From contig NZ_HE610985.1 in assembly GCF_000285535.1 (NCBI RefSeq), positions 472,691-536,690 of the forward strand: a stretch of 64,000 bases of DNA, in the 5' to 3' direction. The number at the start of each line of letters is the position of its first letter. Positions within the stretch are counted from its first letter, which is position 1. Shown piece after piece: positions 36,243 through 45,814 of the stretch. The DNA comes from Bacillus timonensis (GTDB lineage: Bacteria; Bacillota; Bacilli; Bacillales; Bacillaceae_L). A model generated the notes under the pieces. It ran no database searches, was not told where the DNA came from, and saw only the letters and a program-made list of their open reading frames with translations. A program made the position numbers and the translations under genes.

Positions 36243-37375
36243 TTATTTCTTTACATTTGTAACGGCAATTGATTCATATAGTGTATTAGTCAAACTATTT
36301 GGCCCACTTGCATCAAGGCCAAGTTCCCAAATCATCATTCCACCAAATCCGTGATTCAAAGCAAGCTCTGTTTTTCTTGTCATCATCTTCTGGCCGTTAT
36401 AATAATAGGTTGTTCCATTCATATTAACGATATCTTTGACCGCATTTTCAGGATTAGCTTCTACAATTGCTCCGAACGAAACTTGCTTAATGTTCGGGTC
36501 TGTGGGCTGTGCATAAAACGGAACACCTAGGACTAGCTTGTCTTTTTGTATGTTGTGATTGTCAAAAAACTTCGCCCAGTACTTGACAACACTTTTGGTA
36601 AATGGATAAGGTGATAAATTCTCAGCATGATAGCCGCCATCCCATTGGCCATCATATGCCATTATGTTGACATAGTCGACATACGTAAAAGTTTTTGGCT
36701 CATATTTTACATACGCTAATTCTGTTAAGGTTTGACCATGAATCTTCGAATGAACGGCAATGGATACTACTTTATTTTTCGAATGTAATTTCTCACTTAC
36801 TTTTTGTATAAATGCATGTAAATTCATAGCATCTGCATCTGTTCTTGGATGTTCAAAGTCAATATCAATACCGTCTAGATTTTCTTGTTCAACAATTGCA
36901 ACGATCTCATTAACTAGCCTCTCTTGCGATTCCGGCTTTGCTAGTGCGGCAGAAAAATAATCATAGGATTCTCCGCCATTCATATGAAACCAACCGCCAA
37001 CTGCTAGCATTGCTTTTGTATTATGATTATGGGCATTGGAGACCATTTTCCTAAGATTTTCTAGGGCATGATCACCTGTAAATAAGATTTGACCATCTTT
37101 TGTCGGGTGAACAAATGAAAAGATAATATGTGTGAGCTTAGAATAATCGATTTTATTAGGATCCCGAAAATCTTGCACATATCCAACTAATACCTTCGAT
37201 TGTGTTTTATCAAGTTTTGGTACTTTTTTTGTTCTGGCTTTTTTGATGAACGAGGTACTTCCTTACCTATTTTTGAGCTTTGTTGGTTCGGGCTTGTATA
37301 CAGAGTACCTGCGATAAATCCACCAACAAATATAATCACGAGCAAAATACTAAGGAAGATAAATCGTTTTTTCAT
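36243..37375 (-). pseudogene. GH18 chitinase-like exported protein, split by a frameshift
   Basis: Two adjoining frames make one gene. The first (from ATG 37375, after AGGAGGACA) gives a signal anchor, MKKRFIFLSILLVIIF, and a Lys-rich linker, and stops at 37187. The second begins in another frame and, read back, encodes VPKLDKTQSKVLVGYV before the GH18 barrel. The catalytic signature is LDGIDIDFEHP (DxxDxDxE), and MAYDGQWDGG follows. The frame change maps to an A7 run (T7 at 37224-37230 on the plus strand); one more A restores a protein of about 377 residues. It may be a true mutation, slippage, or a sequencing error. A cell-wall or spore-glycan hydrolase role is likely if functional. Confidence 0.8.
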
Positions 37376-37519
37376 GATGTTGTCCTCCTGAATTTCATTA
37401 TCTTCAAATTGTAACAAACAGTTGCAGTGAGCGGTTGTGGTAATATCATCCTATAGATAATAATTTTTTATGTCCTATATAAACTAAAAAGAATACGTCA
37501 TGTTGACAAGGAGAATAAG

Positions 37520-40006
37520 ATGAGTAAGGAACTTGGACAGCTCTATAATCAAGCTGTCACACGAGCAAAACAAATGATTATGGACGATATCAATCATTAT
37601 TTAGAACAAAAGGAACCCATGCCTTCATATGAACAATATGTACGTGAGCGAGAGTCTTTTATCGAACAAATCTGGCTTAATGCGTGGCTGAATACTGCCA
37701 CACAGGCACCTATTTCAGAGAAAAAAGCCTATTTATCTCAGCATTGCTTTGAAGTTGAGGGTGTCGGTAAAAAGCTACTAAATAGTTTATTTCGAACAGA
37801 AGTTCGCAACATTGAGCCTTTTGACTTTATCAATTGGCTTGAGGTCACCTTTGCAAATCAACCAATTAAGTGGGAACAAAAATATGAAACAGCAAGAGAA
37901 GGCTATAAAAATCGCATCAAGAAACAACAAGAACGTGAAGCGAAAAGAAAATTTATGCTTAAACTTAATTTTTATCTGAACGAAATACTTAGTAACCACT
38001 ATGAAGAACTCTTTTTAAGGATTCGTTATTTGCTTGGTAGTCATTTAGCAATTGAAATTGAGCAAAAGGGGTTGATTTTGTCCTCAGATGATGTAACGTT
38101 TGCTTCTTATCTTTATAAAGAAACAGAACTTGCCCATAACCGTTATTTTTATCAAGAAAATTTAATTGAAGAATATGAAGATTTCATTTTACAACAACTC
38201 ATGGATTTTGGACCTAATTGGTTAAAATCACATATTCCAGAACGTATGTTTGAAGAATGTAAAATTAGCTTTAATGAATCATTATCGAATACCTTTTTAC
38301 AAGAAGTGGCATATGAATATTTTCTTGATGTGCGTGATGATTTATTTGAGGATATATTAGAGGATTATGTGTCAGACCTTGTTCAGCTTATTGATATTCC
38401 TTTTGATCTAGACACTCATAAAGAATTATTTGAAAGAGACATAACCGAGAGAAAAGAACGAGTAGAAAAGGAAAAAGAGGAAATAAGGCGTCAAAAAGAA
38501 GAGGAACAAAAAATGATTGAGGATATTTTCGGACATGCCTATCATTTATCACCAGGCCGAAATATCCAATATGTTCTTTATGTTGGGGAAACGAATACAG
38601 GTAAGACTTTTCAGGCAATCCAAAGAATGAAAGAGGCAACCAGCGGGATATACTTAGCCCCATTACGATTATTAGCACTTGAAATATATGAGACGTTAAA
38701 TGAGGATGGAATTCCATGCAATTTAAAAACAGGAGAAGAAGAAAAGGTAGTGGAGGGAGCAAATCACTCTTCCGCAACGGTTGAAATGCTTCGAGAAAAA
38801 GATTTTTACGACGTAATTGTGATTGATGAAGCCCAAATGATTGCTGATAAAGACCGAGGCTTCTCATGGTATAAAGCCATCACAAATGCAAATGCAAAAG
38901 AGGTTCACATCATTTGCAGCTTTCATGCTAAATGGATGATTCTTCAATTACTTGGAAACTCGAATGTAGAGGTTCATGAATATCATCGGGATGTGCCTTT
39001 AGAGGTTGAACCACAATTATTTCGATTAAACCAAACACGTAAAGGTGACGCATTAGTTTGTTTTTCAAGAAGAAGAGTTCTTGAGACTGCTTCTGAGTTA
39101 CAAAGAAGTGGTCGTCGTGTAAGTATGATATATGGAAGTATGCCACCGGAAACACGAAAAAAGCAAATCCAACGATTCAATAACGGGGAAACAACTGTTA
39201 TTGTAGCAACCGACGCAATCGGAATGGGTTTAAATCTGCCGATTAGACGAATTGTTTTCTTAGAAAATGATAAATTCGATGGAACAAGAAGAAGATTACT
39301 TACCTCACAGGAAGTGAAACAAATCGCTGGAAGGGCTGGAAGACGAGGCATCTATGATATCGGAAAAGTTGCATTTACGAGTGATATTAAAACAATGACA
39401 CGTTTATTAGAACAAGAGGATGCACCGCTTCAGGGCTTTGCAATTGCACCAACGAATGCGGTCTTAGAACGTTTTCAAAAATACTCTCGAAAAATGAGAA
39501 TGTTTTTCTATCTATGGGATCAATTTAGAAGTCCAGAAGGAACCAAAAAGGCAAGTCTATATGAGGAACGGATGCTTTATGAACTGGTAGAGGATACAAT
39601 TATTGAGGCAAAGCTTTCGTTACCTGACCTTTATGGATTTTTACATTTGCCGTTTTCATCAAATGAACCGTCATTACGCTCACAATGGAAGAAAAACCTC
39701 GAAGCGATTGTCGACGGAAATCCACTTCCAGATCCAATCCTTAAGGAAACTGGATTAGAGGAGCTCGAACTGTCTTATAAAGCGGTCGGACTTCACTTAT
39801 TATTTCTTTATAAATTAGGGAAACAGACAGAAGCCCATTATTGGGAAAGGATTCGAGAAGAAATAAGTGACAAAATCCATGAACAATTAAAGAGCGGAAT
39901 TCAATCAGCCAAACGGGTATGCAAACGATGCGGCAAAAACCTTCCAATTGGCTTCACATTTGCAATCTGTAATGAATGCTATTTCGAGCGGCCAAGAAGA
40001 AGGTAG
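37520..40006 (+). CDS. Suv3-like superfamily 2 RNA helicase
   Basis: The 828-residue protein has a unique helical N-terminal half (1-350, ending in a charged coiled coil), then a Suv3/Ski2-type helicase core: GETNTGKT (about 355), APLRLLALEIYE, SSATVEM, VIDEAQMIADKDRG (about 434) and ATDAIGMGLNLPI, KFDG, QIAGRAGRRG (about 600). The C terminus is a zinc ribbon, CKRCGK and CNEC (about 800-820). Core motifs are close to the mitochondrial degradosome helicase Suv3. RNA unwinding in turnover is inferred; the N-terminal partner domain is unknown. AAGGAGAA precedes the ATG. Confidence 0.85.
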   Translation: MSKELGQLYNQAVTRAKQMIMDDINHYLEQKEPMPSYEQYVRERESFIEQIWLNAWLNTATQAPISEKKAYLSQHCFEVEGVGKKLLNSLFRTEVRNIEPFDFINWLEVTFANQPIKWEQKYETAREGYKNRIKKQQEREAKRKFMLKLNFYLNEILSNHYEELFLRIRYLLGSHLAIEIEQKGLILSSDDVTFASYLYKETELAHNRYFYQENLIEEYEDFILQQLMDFGPNWLKSHIPERMFEECKISFNESLSNTFLQEVAYEYFLDVRDDLFEDILEDYVSDLVQLIDIPFDLDTHKELFERDITERKERVEKEKEEIRRQKEEEQKMIEDIFGHAYHLSPGRNIQYVLYVGETNTGKTFQAIQRMKEATSGIYLAPLRLLALEIYETLNEDGIPCNLKTGEEEKVVEGANHSSATVEMLREKDFYDVIVIDEAQMIADKDRGFSWYKAITNANAKEVHIICSFHAKWMILQLLGNSNVEVHEYHRDVPLEVEPQLFRLNQTRKGDALVCFSRRRVLETASELQRSGRRVSMIYGSMPPETRKKQIQRFNNGETTVIVATDAIGMGLNLPIRRIVFLENDKFDGTRRRLLTSQEVKQIAGRAGRRGIYDIGKVAFTSDIKTMTRLLEQEDAPLQGFAIAPTNAVLERFQKYSRKMRMFFYLWDQFRSPEGTKKASLYEERMLYELVEDTIIEAKLSLPDLYGFLHLPFSSNEPSLRSQWKKNLEAIVDGNPLPDPILKETGLEELELSYKAVGLHLLFLYKLGKQTEAHYWERIREEISDKIHEQLKSGIQSAKRVCKRCGKNLPIGFTFAICNECYFERPRRR

Positions 40007-40023
40007 CAGAAATGACTTACTTT

Positions 40024-40051
40024 AAAAAGTAGCTTTTGGGCTACTTTTTTT
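40024..40051. terminator. Bidirectional terminator
   Basis: AAAAAGTAGC pairs with GCTACTTTTT between the convergent helicase and LysE-type genes. Confidence 0.85.
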
Positions 40052-40062
40052 ATGTATGATTG

Positions 40063-40695
40063 TTATCCCCACAATGTCATTATGCCTTGATACGCAAAAT
40101 AAACCCCAAAGCCAACTAGCGACAAACCTGATAAAATGGAAATCCAAATCAGAACGATACTAGTCAGAAATTTACGAAATACTGTTGTAAGTGCAGCCAC
40201 AAAAAGATCCCACAGAGTCAGCCCTAGAAAAATCATTGAGCTATAAATTAACAAATCGCTTGTACCATTTTCCTGTGCTGTTTTTGCCAAAATCGAGCCA
40301 TAGATTCCAAGCCAAAATAAAATGGATAGCGGGCTTGTAATGGACATAATGAAACCAGTCAAAAAACATTTTACAAAGGATTCCTTGTTTCGATTATATT
40401 CTAATTCAAACGATTGAGCCCCTAGCATACTTTCGATTCCTGAATAGAGAAGAATAAAGCCCCCAAACAACCACAAGAATACTTGTACAGGAGGTATTTC
40501 AAGAAAATGAACCAACCCCAGATATACAACAAACATAAAGATGGCATCTGCAATCATTGATCCAAACCCAACCACCCACGCATGCCAAAAGCCATTCTTG
40601 ATTCCTTTATCCAGCCGCGCCGCATTAACAGGACCAATGGGAGCAGCTAGTGCCAAACCCAAAGCAATATAACTAATTAAAATACTAACATTCAA
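40063..40695 (-). CDS. LysE/RhtB-family amino acid exporter
   Basis: The 210-residue membrane protein has about six membrane segments. The N-terminal ALAAPIGPVNAARL is the LysE signature, and TGFIMSITSPLSILFWLGIYG follows in a middle helix. It exports an amino acid or derivative to the outside. Either GTG at 40701 or TTG at 40695 can start it; TTG is 9 bases from GGAG and preferred. Confidence 0.85.
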   Translation of the reverse strand: MNVSILISYIALGLALAAPIGPVNAARLDKGIKNGFWHAWVVGFGSMIADAIFMFVVYLGLVHFLEIPPVQVFLWLFGGFILLYSGIESMLGAQSFELEYNRNKESFVKCFLTGFIMSITSPLSILFWLGIYGSILAKTAQENGTSDLLIYSSMIFLGLTLWDLFVAALTTVFRKFLTSIVLIWISILSGLSLVGFGVYFAYQGIMTLWG

Positions 40696-40840
40696 AAGCA
40701 CTCACTCCATAAACAAAAATTACAACTTGTACATTTTATGAGGAACTTTTGAACGTATTACTGTATGTCCAAAAAAAATGGAGGACCACTCTTATGCCAC
40801 TTTCATTTTTTGTAAACTTTTAAAAATTTTTGTAAAAAAA

Positions 40841-40867
40841 TGAAACCTTTTAGCGAACTTTGCCGTC
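40841..40867 (+). promoter_or_regulatory. ECF-sigma promoter of the YknXYZ-like operon
   Basis: TGAAAC (40841-40846), a 17-bp spacer and CGTC (40864-40867) fit the ECF sigma-W/M/X class; CCTTTT after the -35 is also typical. It lies 109 bp before the adaptor gene. Confidence 0.7.
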
Positions 40868-40975
40868 TTAATGATTAGGGTTAATTTTGGAATTTTTTAG
40901 TCACCTTCAACTAGACTAATCAAAATGACAGATAGAGAGATTCAAAGTTACCTAATGCAAATTACAGGGGGAAAC

Positions 40976-42250
40976 ATGGTGAAGAAAAAGAAGGTTTTGG
41001 TATGGATCTTGTCGATTGTCGGACTACTGGTAATCGCAGGAGGGGCAGCAGCCTTTTTCTTGAAGGAAAAAAGCATGGCATCAGTTGGAAACCAAGTTGA
41101 AGAAGTAAACGTAACGGTGCAAAAAGCAAAGGAACAGGAATTAATAGAAACAATCCTCGTAACGGGAGAAATTGTGCCAGAAGGAGAACAAAAAGTATTT
41201 TTAAATCCTGAGCATGGAGAAATTAGTGAATATAAAGTAGAAGAAAACAAAGCTGTAAAGGCAGGTGATCCTCTATTTGTTTATGATTCTTCAAAGCTAG
41301 ATACTGAGCTAGCTCGAGCTACTAGAGAAAGGGATTTAATTCAGGTAAGAGCTAAAACCGAACAAAGTCAAATCACAGCACTCAGCAAGCGAATAGAGGC
41401 TGCAAAAAAGAATGTGGCAGCACAAAAAGCTAAGCCAAAAAAGGAGACTTCCGAGACTAAAGAGGGTGCAGAGCCGGAACAAGTAGAAGAAGTAGAAGAA
41501 GTACCTCAGGAAGATGTAAACCAGCTTACGAACGAAAAAGTACAAATGGAATTACAATATGAAAATACAAAATCTGAAATAACTGCAGCAAATGAAAGAA
41601 TTACAGAAATAACGAATCAGAAAAAAGATATGACAGTTGTGAGTAAAATGGACGGGATTGTTGTAAAAGTAAATAAAAACCTTGCAACGACGGAAACGGG
41701 TGCATCAGAACCAGTCATACATATTATTTCAAACAAACCTTATAAGGTAATTGGTACGATGAGTGAATTTGATGCAGTAAAAATTCAACAGGGGCAAGAG
41801 GTTATCGTCCGTCCAAAAGTATACAAAGACCGCGAATGGAAGGGTGTTGTTGAATCCGTCTCACATTTCCCGAATAATGACGGTGGTGGAGGCGAAGAGT
41901 TTCCTGGAATGGGTGGGGGCAATGTCACGATGTACCCATTCAAAGTGGGAATTACAGATGATACCTCTGAGCTTCGCCAAGGTTTCCACGTTTCATTAGA
42001 AGTCAGAATACCAGGTGCTGAAATACTACCAGTCATACCACATACTGCTATCTTAGATGAAGGCGGAGTTGCAGTTGTGTACGTTTTAGTAGATGGAATC
42101 TTACAGAGACGTGAAGTTCAAACAGGTTCGATGAATGATGAGTTTATCCAAGTCACAGAAGGTGTCACAAAGGATGAACTAGTGGTAGTAACACCATACG
42201 AAGGATTGCATGATGGAATGGAAGTGACCTCCTTTGATGAAGTTGAGTAA
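40976..42250 (+). CDS. Membrane-fusion adaptor of an ABC exporter (YknX-like)
   Basis: The 424-residue HlyD/MacA-type adaptor has an N-terminal membrane anchor (residues 5-27), a biotinyl-lipoyl/barrel-sandwich domain split by a long coiled coil (about 105-215, with a KPKKETSETKEG linker) and beta-barrel parts containing PHTAILDEGGV. The ATG at 40976 follows CAGGGGGA. It overlaps the ATPase gene, giving adaptor-ATPase-permease order like B. subtilis yknXYZ, which protects against the SdpC toxin. YknW is not seen here. Confidence 0.85.
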   Translation: MVKKKKVLVWILSIVGLLVIAGGAAAFFLKEKSMASVGNQVEEVNVTVQKAKEQELIETILVTGEIVPEGEQKVFLNPEHGEISEYKVEENKAVKAGDPLFVYDSSKLDTELARATRERDLIQVRAKTEQSQITALSKRIEAAKKNVAAQKAKPKKETSETKEGAEPEQVEEVEEVPQEDVNQLTNEKVQMELQYENTKSEITAANERITEITNQKKDMTVVSKMDGIVVKVNKNLATTETGASEPVIHIISNKPYKVIGTMSEFDAVKIQQGQEVIVRPKVYKDREWKGVVESVSHFPNNDGGGGEEFPGMGGGNVTMYPFKVGITDDTSELRQGFHVSLEVRIPGAEILPVIPHTAILDEGGVAVVYVLVDGILQRREVQTGSMNDEFIQVTEGVTKDELVVVTPYEGLHDGMEVTSFDEVE

Positions 42251-42914
42251 GATTAAAAAAGTTTATGGAAACGGGGCGCTTGAAATACCTGTTCTCCACG
42301 GAATTGATTTAACAATTGAGGATGGGGAATTCATTGCCATAATGGGACCATCTGGTTCTGGAAAATCCACTTTAATGAATATTATTGGGTTTCTAGATTC
42401 TCCAACTTCGGGTGAATTTGAATTGAACGAGGAAAAAATTGGACTTGTAAAGGATAAAAAGTTAGCTAAATTACGAAATGAACATATCGGATTCGTTTTT
42501 CAGCAATTTTTTCTTTTGCCACGCCATAATGCATTAAAAAATGTAGAGTCACCACTCATTTATGCAGGTGTGCCAAAGCGGGAAAGAACAGAGAGAGCTA
42601 AGCAAATGTTAGAAAAGGTTGGACTTGGTGATCGAATTAAACATTTGCCAAACCAATTATCAGGTGGACAAAAACAGCGGGTTGCTATTGCAAGGGCTCT
42701 TGTAAATAACCCTTCGATTGTATTAGCAGATGAGCCAACTGGTGCCCTTGATTCAAAAACAAGTGAACAAATTATGGAGCTAATGGTTCAGCTAAATAAT
42801 GAAGGAAGAACCGTTATTATCGTTACCCATGAGGAAGAAGTTGCCGCATATGCAAATAGGGTTATCACTTTAAAGGATGGTATGATAACGGATGATCAGA
42901 GGAGAATTTTATGA
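42237..42914 (+). CDS. ABC transporter ATP-binding protein (YknY/MacB type)
   Basis: The 225-residue ATPase has Walker [10 protein letters not shown], signature [15 protein letters not shown], Walker [13 protein letters not shown] and the switch His in VTHE. It starts inside the 3' end of the adaptor gene and overlaps the permease gene by 4 bases, so the three are translationally coupled. It powers the MacB-type permease. Confidence 0.92.
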   Translation: MKLSKIKKVYGNGALEIPVLHGIDLTIEDGEFIAIMGPSGSGKSTLMNIIGFLDSPTSGEFELNEEKIGLVKDKKLAKLRNEHIGFVFQQFFLLPRHNALKNVESPLIYAGVPKRERTERAKQMLEKVGLGDRIKHLPNQLSGGQKQRVAIARALVNNPSIVLADEPTGALDSKTSEQIMELMVQLNNEGRTVIIVTHEEEVAAYANRVITLKDGMITDDQRRIL

Positions 42915-44122
42915 GTCTAATGGAAAGTTTTAAGGTAGCATTATCCTCGATATGGAATCATAAGGTTCGGTCGGTTTTAACGATGCTCGGAATCATCATT
43001 GGTGTGGCAGCTGTAATCATTATTGTTGCAATTGGACAAGGCGCCAAAACAAAAATGACGGAAGAATTATTTAGTCTTGAAAAAAATGTAGTCGATATTT
43101 GGTACCAACCGACTCCTCAAGAGGGAGAGGAAGAATCAGAGATGTTTTGGGTGGAACCTGAACTTACTTCAGAAGACGTCGAAACTCTTTCCGAAGTTCC
43201 CGGTGTAAAAGCTGTTATCGCCACAAACCAAGGATGGGGACCATTGATTTATAATGATAAACAGGGTGAAATGGAAATTACCGGAGTTGGACCTGAATTC
43301 TTTACTGCTCGAAATATTCAAATTGTCGAAGGTCGACCAATCAATGCTCGGGATAATGATGGAAGAAACCGTGTTGTCATGATTGATACTGTTGCTCGCG
43401 AGAAATTTTTTAGTGATAAAGAGAATATTATCGGTGAAATTATCGATCTCAACGGGAATCCGTATAAGTTGATCGGTGTCTATGAATCACCTATCCCTGA
43501 ACAATATCGTTACAATGAATCAGGTGAAATGCTTATGCCTCGAGGAGTCATATCAATGATGTTCGGAAATAGAGAAATCGAACGCTTATCTATCATTGCA
43601 GATGACCCAGAACGAATTTCTGAAATTGGACGTTCCGCAGCTGATGCATTAACTAGAGCAAAAAAACTTGAGGACGGGATGTATACGGTTAACGATTTTA
43701 GCGAATACGAACAGGAGGTCGATACAGTCATTACCATTATGACACTAGTAATCGGTAGTATTGCCGGGATTTCCTTATTAGTTGGTGGAATCGGTGTTAT
43801 GAACATCATGCTCGTTTCAGTTACTGAGAGAACAAGAGAAATTGGTTTGCGAAAAGCACTTGGGGCAACTCGTGGTAGAATTTTATTGCAATTCCTAATT
43901 GAATCGATGACATTAACGTCATTAGGAGGTTTGTTAGGAATTGGACTTGCAACATTGGGAACAATCATTGTGTCACAATTTGCACCAATCTCAGCAACCG
44001 TTAGTCCAATAATTGTCATTATTGGTGTTGGATTCTCTGCATTTATAGGTATCATTTTTGGAATCTTACCAGCAAACAAAGCATCAAAACTTAGTCCAAT
44101 TGATGCACTTCGATATGAATAG
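42911..44122 (+). CDS. MacB-type ABC permease (YknZ-like)
   Basis: The 403-residue permease has the MacB/FtsX plan: first membrane helix (about 20-42, SVLTMLGIIIGVAAVIII), a large extracellular core (about 50-275), then three helices with VTERTREIGLRKALGATRG between them. It completes a tripartite-like export system for peptides or envelope-active toxins. The inferred stress promoter suggests a detoxification role. Confidence 0.9.
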   Translation: MSLMESFKVALSSIWNHKVRSVLTMLGIIIGVAAVIIIVAIGQGAKTKMTEELFSLEKNVVDIWYQPTPQEGEEESEMFWVEPELTSEDVETLSEVPGVKAVIATNQGWGPLIYNDKQGEMEITGVGPEFFTARNIQIVEGRPINARDNDGRNRVVMIDTVAREKFFSDKENIIGEIIDLNGNPYKLIGVYESPIPEQYRYNESGEMLMPRGVISMMFGNREIERLSIIADDPERISEIGRSAADALTRAKKLEDGMYTVNDFSEYEQEVDTVITIMTLVIGSIAGISLLVGGIGVMNIMLVSVTERTREIGLRKALGATRGRILLQFLIESMTLTSLGGLLGIGLATLGTIIVSQFAPISATVSPIIVIIGVGFSAFIGIIFGILPANKASKLSPIDALRYE

Positions 44123-44130
44123 AATTTTAA

Positions 44131-44185
44131 AGGGTTGTTCGGAAAGTCACTGAAAAGTGAACTTTGTGGACAACCCCTCTTTTAT
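44131..44185 (+). terminator. Terminator of exporter operon
   Basis: GGGTTGT (44132-44138) pairs with ACAACCC (44170-44176), enclosing an inner TCACT/AGTGA stem; a weak T-rich tail follows. Confidence 0.6.
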
Positions 44186-44253
44186 CTTCAAATAATAATT
44201 AATAAAACTGGGAAAATAAGACGGGAAGATGTATCACAAAAAGGAGGATTAAC

Positions 44254-44706
44254 TTGCAGGCTCAACATATAATGAAACAGGACGTAATTACGGTTAAAGA
44301 TTCAGACACTGTCAAAACCGTCATCCAGAAATTTATTACTCATGGAATAAGCGGGCTTCCAATCATCGATAATCATCATCATATCATCGGATACATAAGT
44401 GATGGCGATATTATGCGTTATATCGGAAAACATAGAGAAATTATGATAAACACGTTTAACTATATTGCAGTCGTGAAAGATCAAGATGACTATGAAGAAC
44501 GTACCCAGAAATTACTTGAACTCAATGTAATGACGGTTGCTAAAACATCGGTTTTAAAAATTTCATATAATGAAGATGTAGAAAACATTGCAGCCATTCT
44601 TGGAAAAAAGCATATTAAAAAACTTCCTGTTGAAAGAGATGGAAAATTAGTTGGAATCATTAGTCGCGGTGATGTCATTCGAGAATCATTCAAAAGTTTA
44701 TTATAA
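44254..44706 (+). CDS. Tandem CBS-domain protein
   Basis: The 150-residue protein is two CBS motifs (HGISGLPIIDNHHHIIGYISDGDI at about 30-53, cited in parts: HGISGLPIID, and later HIKKLPVERDGKLVGI). Such stand-alone pairs bind adenine nucleotides or similar ligands and act as sensors. The start is TTG with GGAGG 7 bases upstream. It is a single gene with its own terminator, so its partner is unknown. Confidence 0.85.
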   Translation: MQAQHIMKQDVITVKDSDTVKTVIQKFITHGISGLPIIDNHHHIIGYISDGDIMRYIGKHREIMINTFNYIAVVKDQDDYEERTQKLLELNVMTVAKTSVLKISYNEDVENIAAILGKKHIKKLPVERDGKLVGIISRGDVIRESFKSLL

Positions 44707-44740
44707 AATAAAGGAGACCTGATCTCCTTTATTTTTTTGA
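44706..44740 (+). terminator. Terminator after CBS gene
   Basis: AAATAAAGGAGA-CCTGA-TCTCCTTTATTT with a T7 tail. Confidence 0.85.
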
Positions 44741-44800
44741 AGGAAGTCAAAAATAAATGTCGAAAGTTTATACATAGAAAAATTTAAAAGGTGGGAGCGC

Positions 44801-45616
44801 ATGATTCACGAAAAACATGAACTTATACATCAAAATGAAAAAGCAGATCTATTTACGTATATTCTTGATAATTCACCGAGTATTGACCCAGACAGAAAAA
44901 GACCAATGATTATCATTTGTCCAGGTGGCGGGTACGTACATACATCTGACCGTGAGGCAGAACCCGTAGCAATACAAATGCTAAGTAGAGGTTATCACGC
45001 AAGTGTTCTCAGATATAGTGTGGAACCAACGGTATTCCCAACTGCCATATGCCAGTTAGCAAGTGCAATCGGCTTCATTCGTGAAAACGCCGATACCTGG
45101 AATATTGACCCTAACAAAATCATTGTCATGGGTTTTTCAGCCGGTGGCCATCTATCAGCAAGCTTAGGAGTTTTCTGGAAAGAGAAGTTTTTAACAGAAC
45201 AACTGACCTATTCAAAGGAGCAAATCAAACCAAATGGTTTAATCCTAAGTTATCCTGTTATTACTTCTGGTCCTCATGCACACGAGGGTAGCTTCCGGGC
45301 TTTATTAGGAGATAAGTTCGAAGACGAAAACCAAAGAGAGTTTTTATCGTTAGAAAACCAAGTTTCGGACGAAACCCCACCAACTTTTTTATGGCATACA
45401 GCTTCAGACAATGCTGTGCCTGTTGAAAACAGCATGCTCTTTGCACAAAGTTTATTACAACACAAAGTCCCGCTTGAAATGCATATTTATCCTGAAGGAG
45501 TTCATGGACTTTCACTTGGAACAGAAGAAACACAATTAAAAGGTAGAGATAATCATATCCAGCCAGAAATAGAGAATTGGATTGAGATGGCTGCTAGATG
45601 GGTGAAAGGATTATAA
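44801..45616 (+). CDS. Alpha/beta-hydrolase (esterase, BD-FAE/axe-like)
   Basis: The 271-residue hydrolase has the oxyanion motif PGGGYVH (about 45), the nucleophile elbow GFSAGGH (about 110-116), an Asp near HTASDNAVP, and the catalytic His in YPEGVHGLSLG. The pattern is typical of intracellular acetyl-xylan or related carbohydrate esterases. No signal peptide. GGTGGGAG precedes the ATG. Substrate not provable. Confidence 0.85.
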   Translation: MIHEKHELIHQNEKADLFTYILDNSPSIDPDRKRPMIIICPGGGYVHTSDREAEPVAIQMLSRGYHASVLRYSVEPTVFPTAICQLASAIGFIRENADTWNIDPNKIIVMGFSAGGHLSASLGVFWKEKFLTEQLTYSKEQIKPNGLILSYPVITSGPHAHEGSFRALLGDKFEDENQREFLSLENQVSDETPPTFLWHTASDNAVPVENSMLFAQSLLQHKVPLEMHIYPEGVHGLSLGTEETQLKGRDNHIQPEIENWIEMAARWVKGL

Positions 45617-45650
45617 AAACTGAGTGGGTGTTCCTACTCAGTTTTTATTT
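45615..45650 (+). terminator. Terminator after esterase gene
   Basis: AAAAACTGAGT pairs with ACTCAGTTTTT, followed by ATTT. Confidence 0.8.
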
Positions 45651-45677
45651 GTAAAATTTGTCAATTTCCATAAAAAC

Positions 45678-45703
45678 GAAACCAATTGCCTATGATAATC
45701 GTA
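45678..45703 (+). promoter_or_regulatory. Sigma-W-type promoter of the ydjIGH-like operon
   Basis: GAAAC (45678-45682), a 17-bp spacer and CGTA (45700-45703) match the sigma-W pattern TGAAAC-N16/17-CGTA. It is 112 bp before the SPFH gene. In B. subtilis the related pspA-ydjGHI operon is sigma-W dependent. Confidence 0.7.
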
Positions 45704-45814
45704 TTAAAATAGTAGTTGGCAACAGCAACACTTTTATCTGTTATCATGAATATAGACAGAAAAATTTCATTCAAAAAGTTACAAGGATATTGTTTTTAGC
45801 AGGAGGGGTTATAA

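Noticed and set aside
43510-44079. 189-codon minus-strand frame inside the MacB-type permease gene
   Set aside because: It is a shadow of the real gene; the plus-strand product has clear family motifs.
44801-45616. Esterase as part of the GH43 xylan cluster
   Set aside because: It lies 19 kb away with its own terminator; functional kinship is possible but not supported by position.
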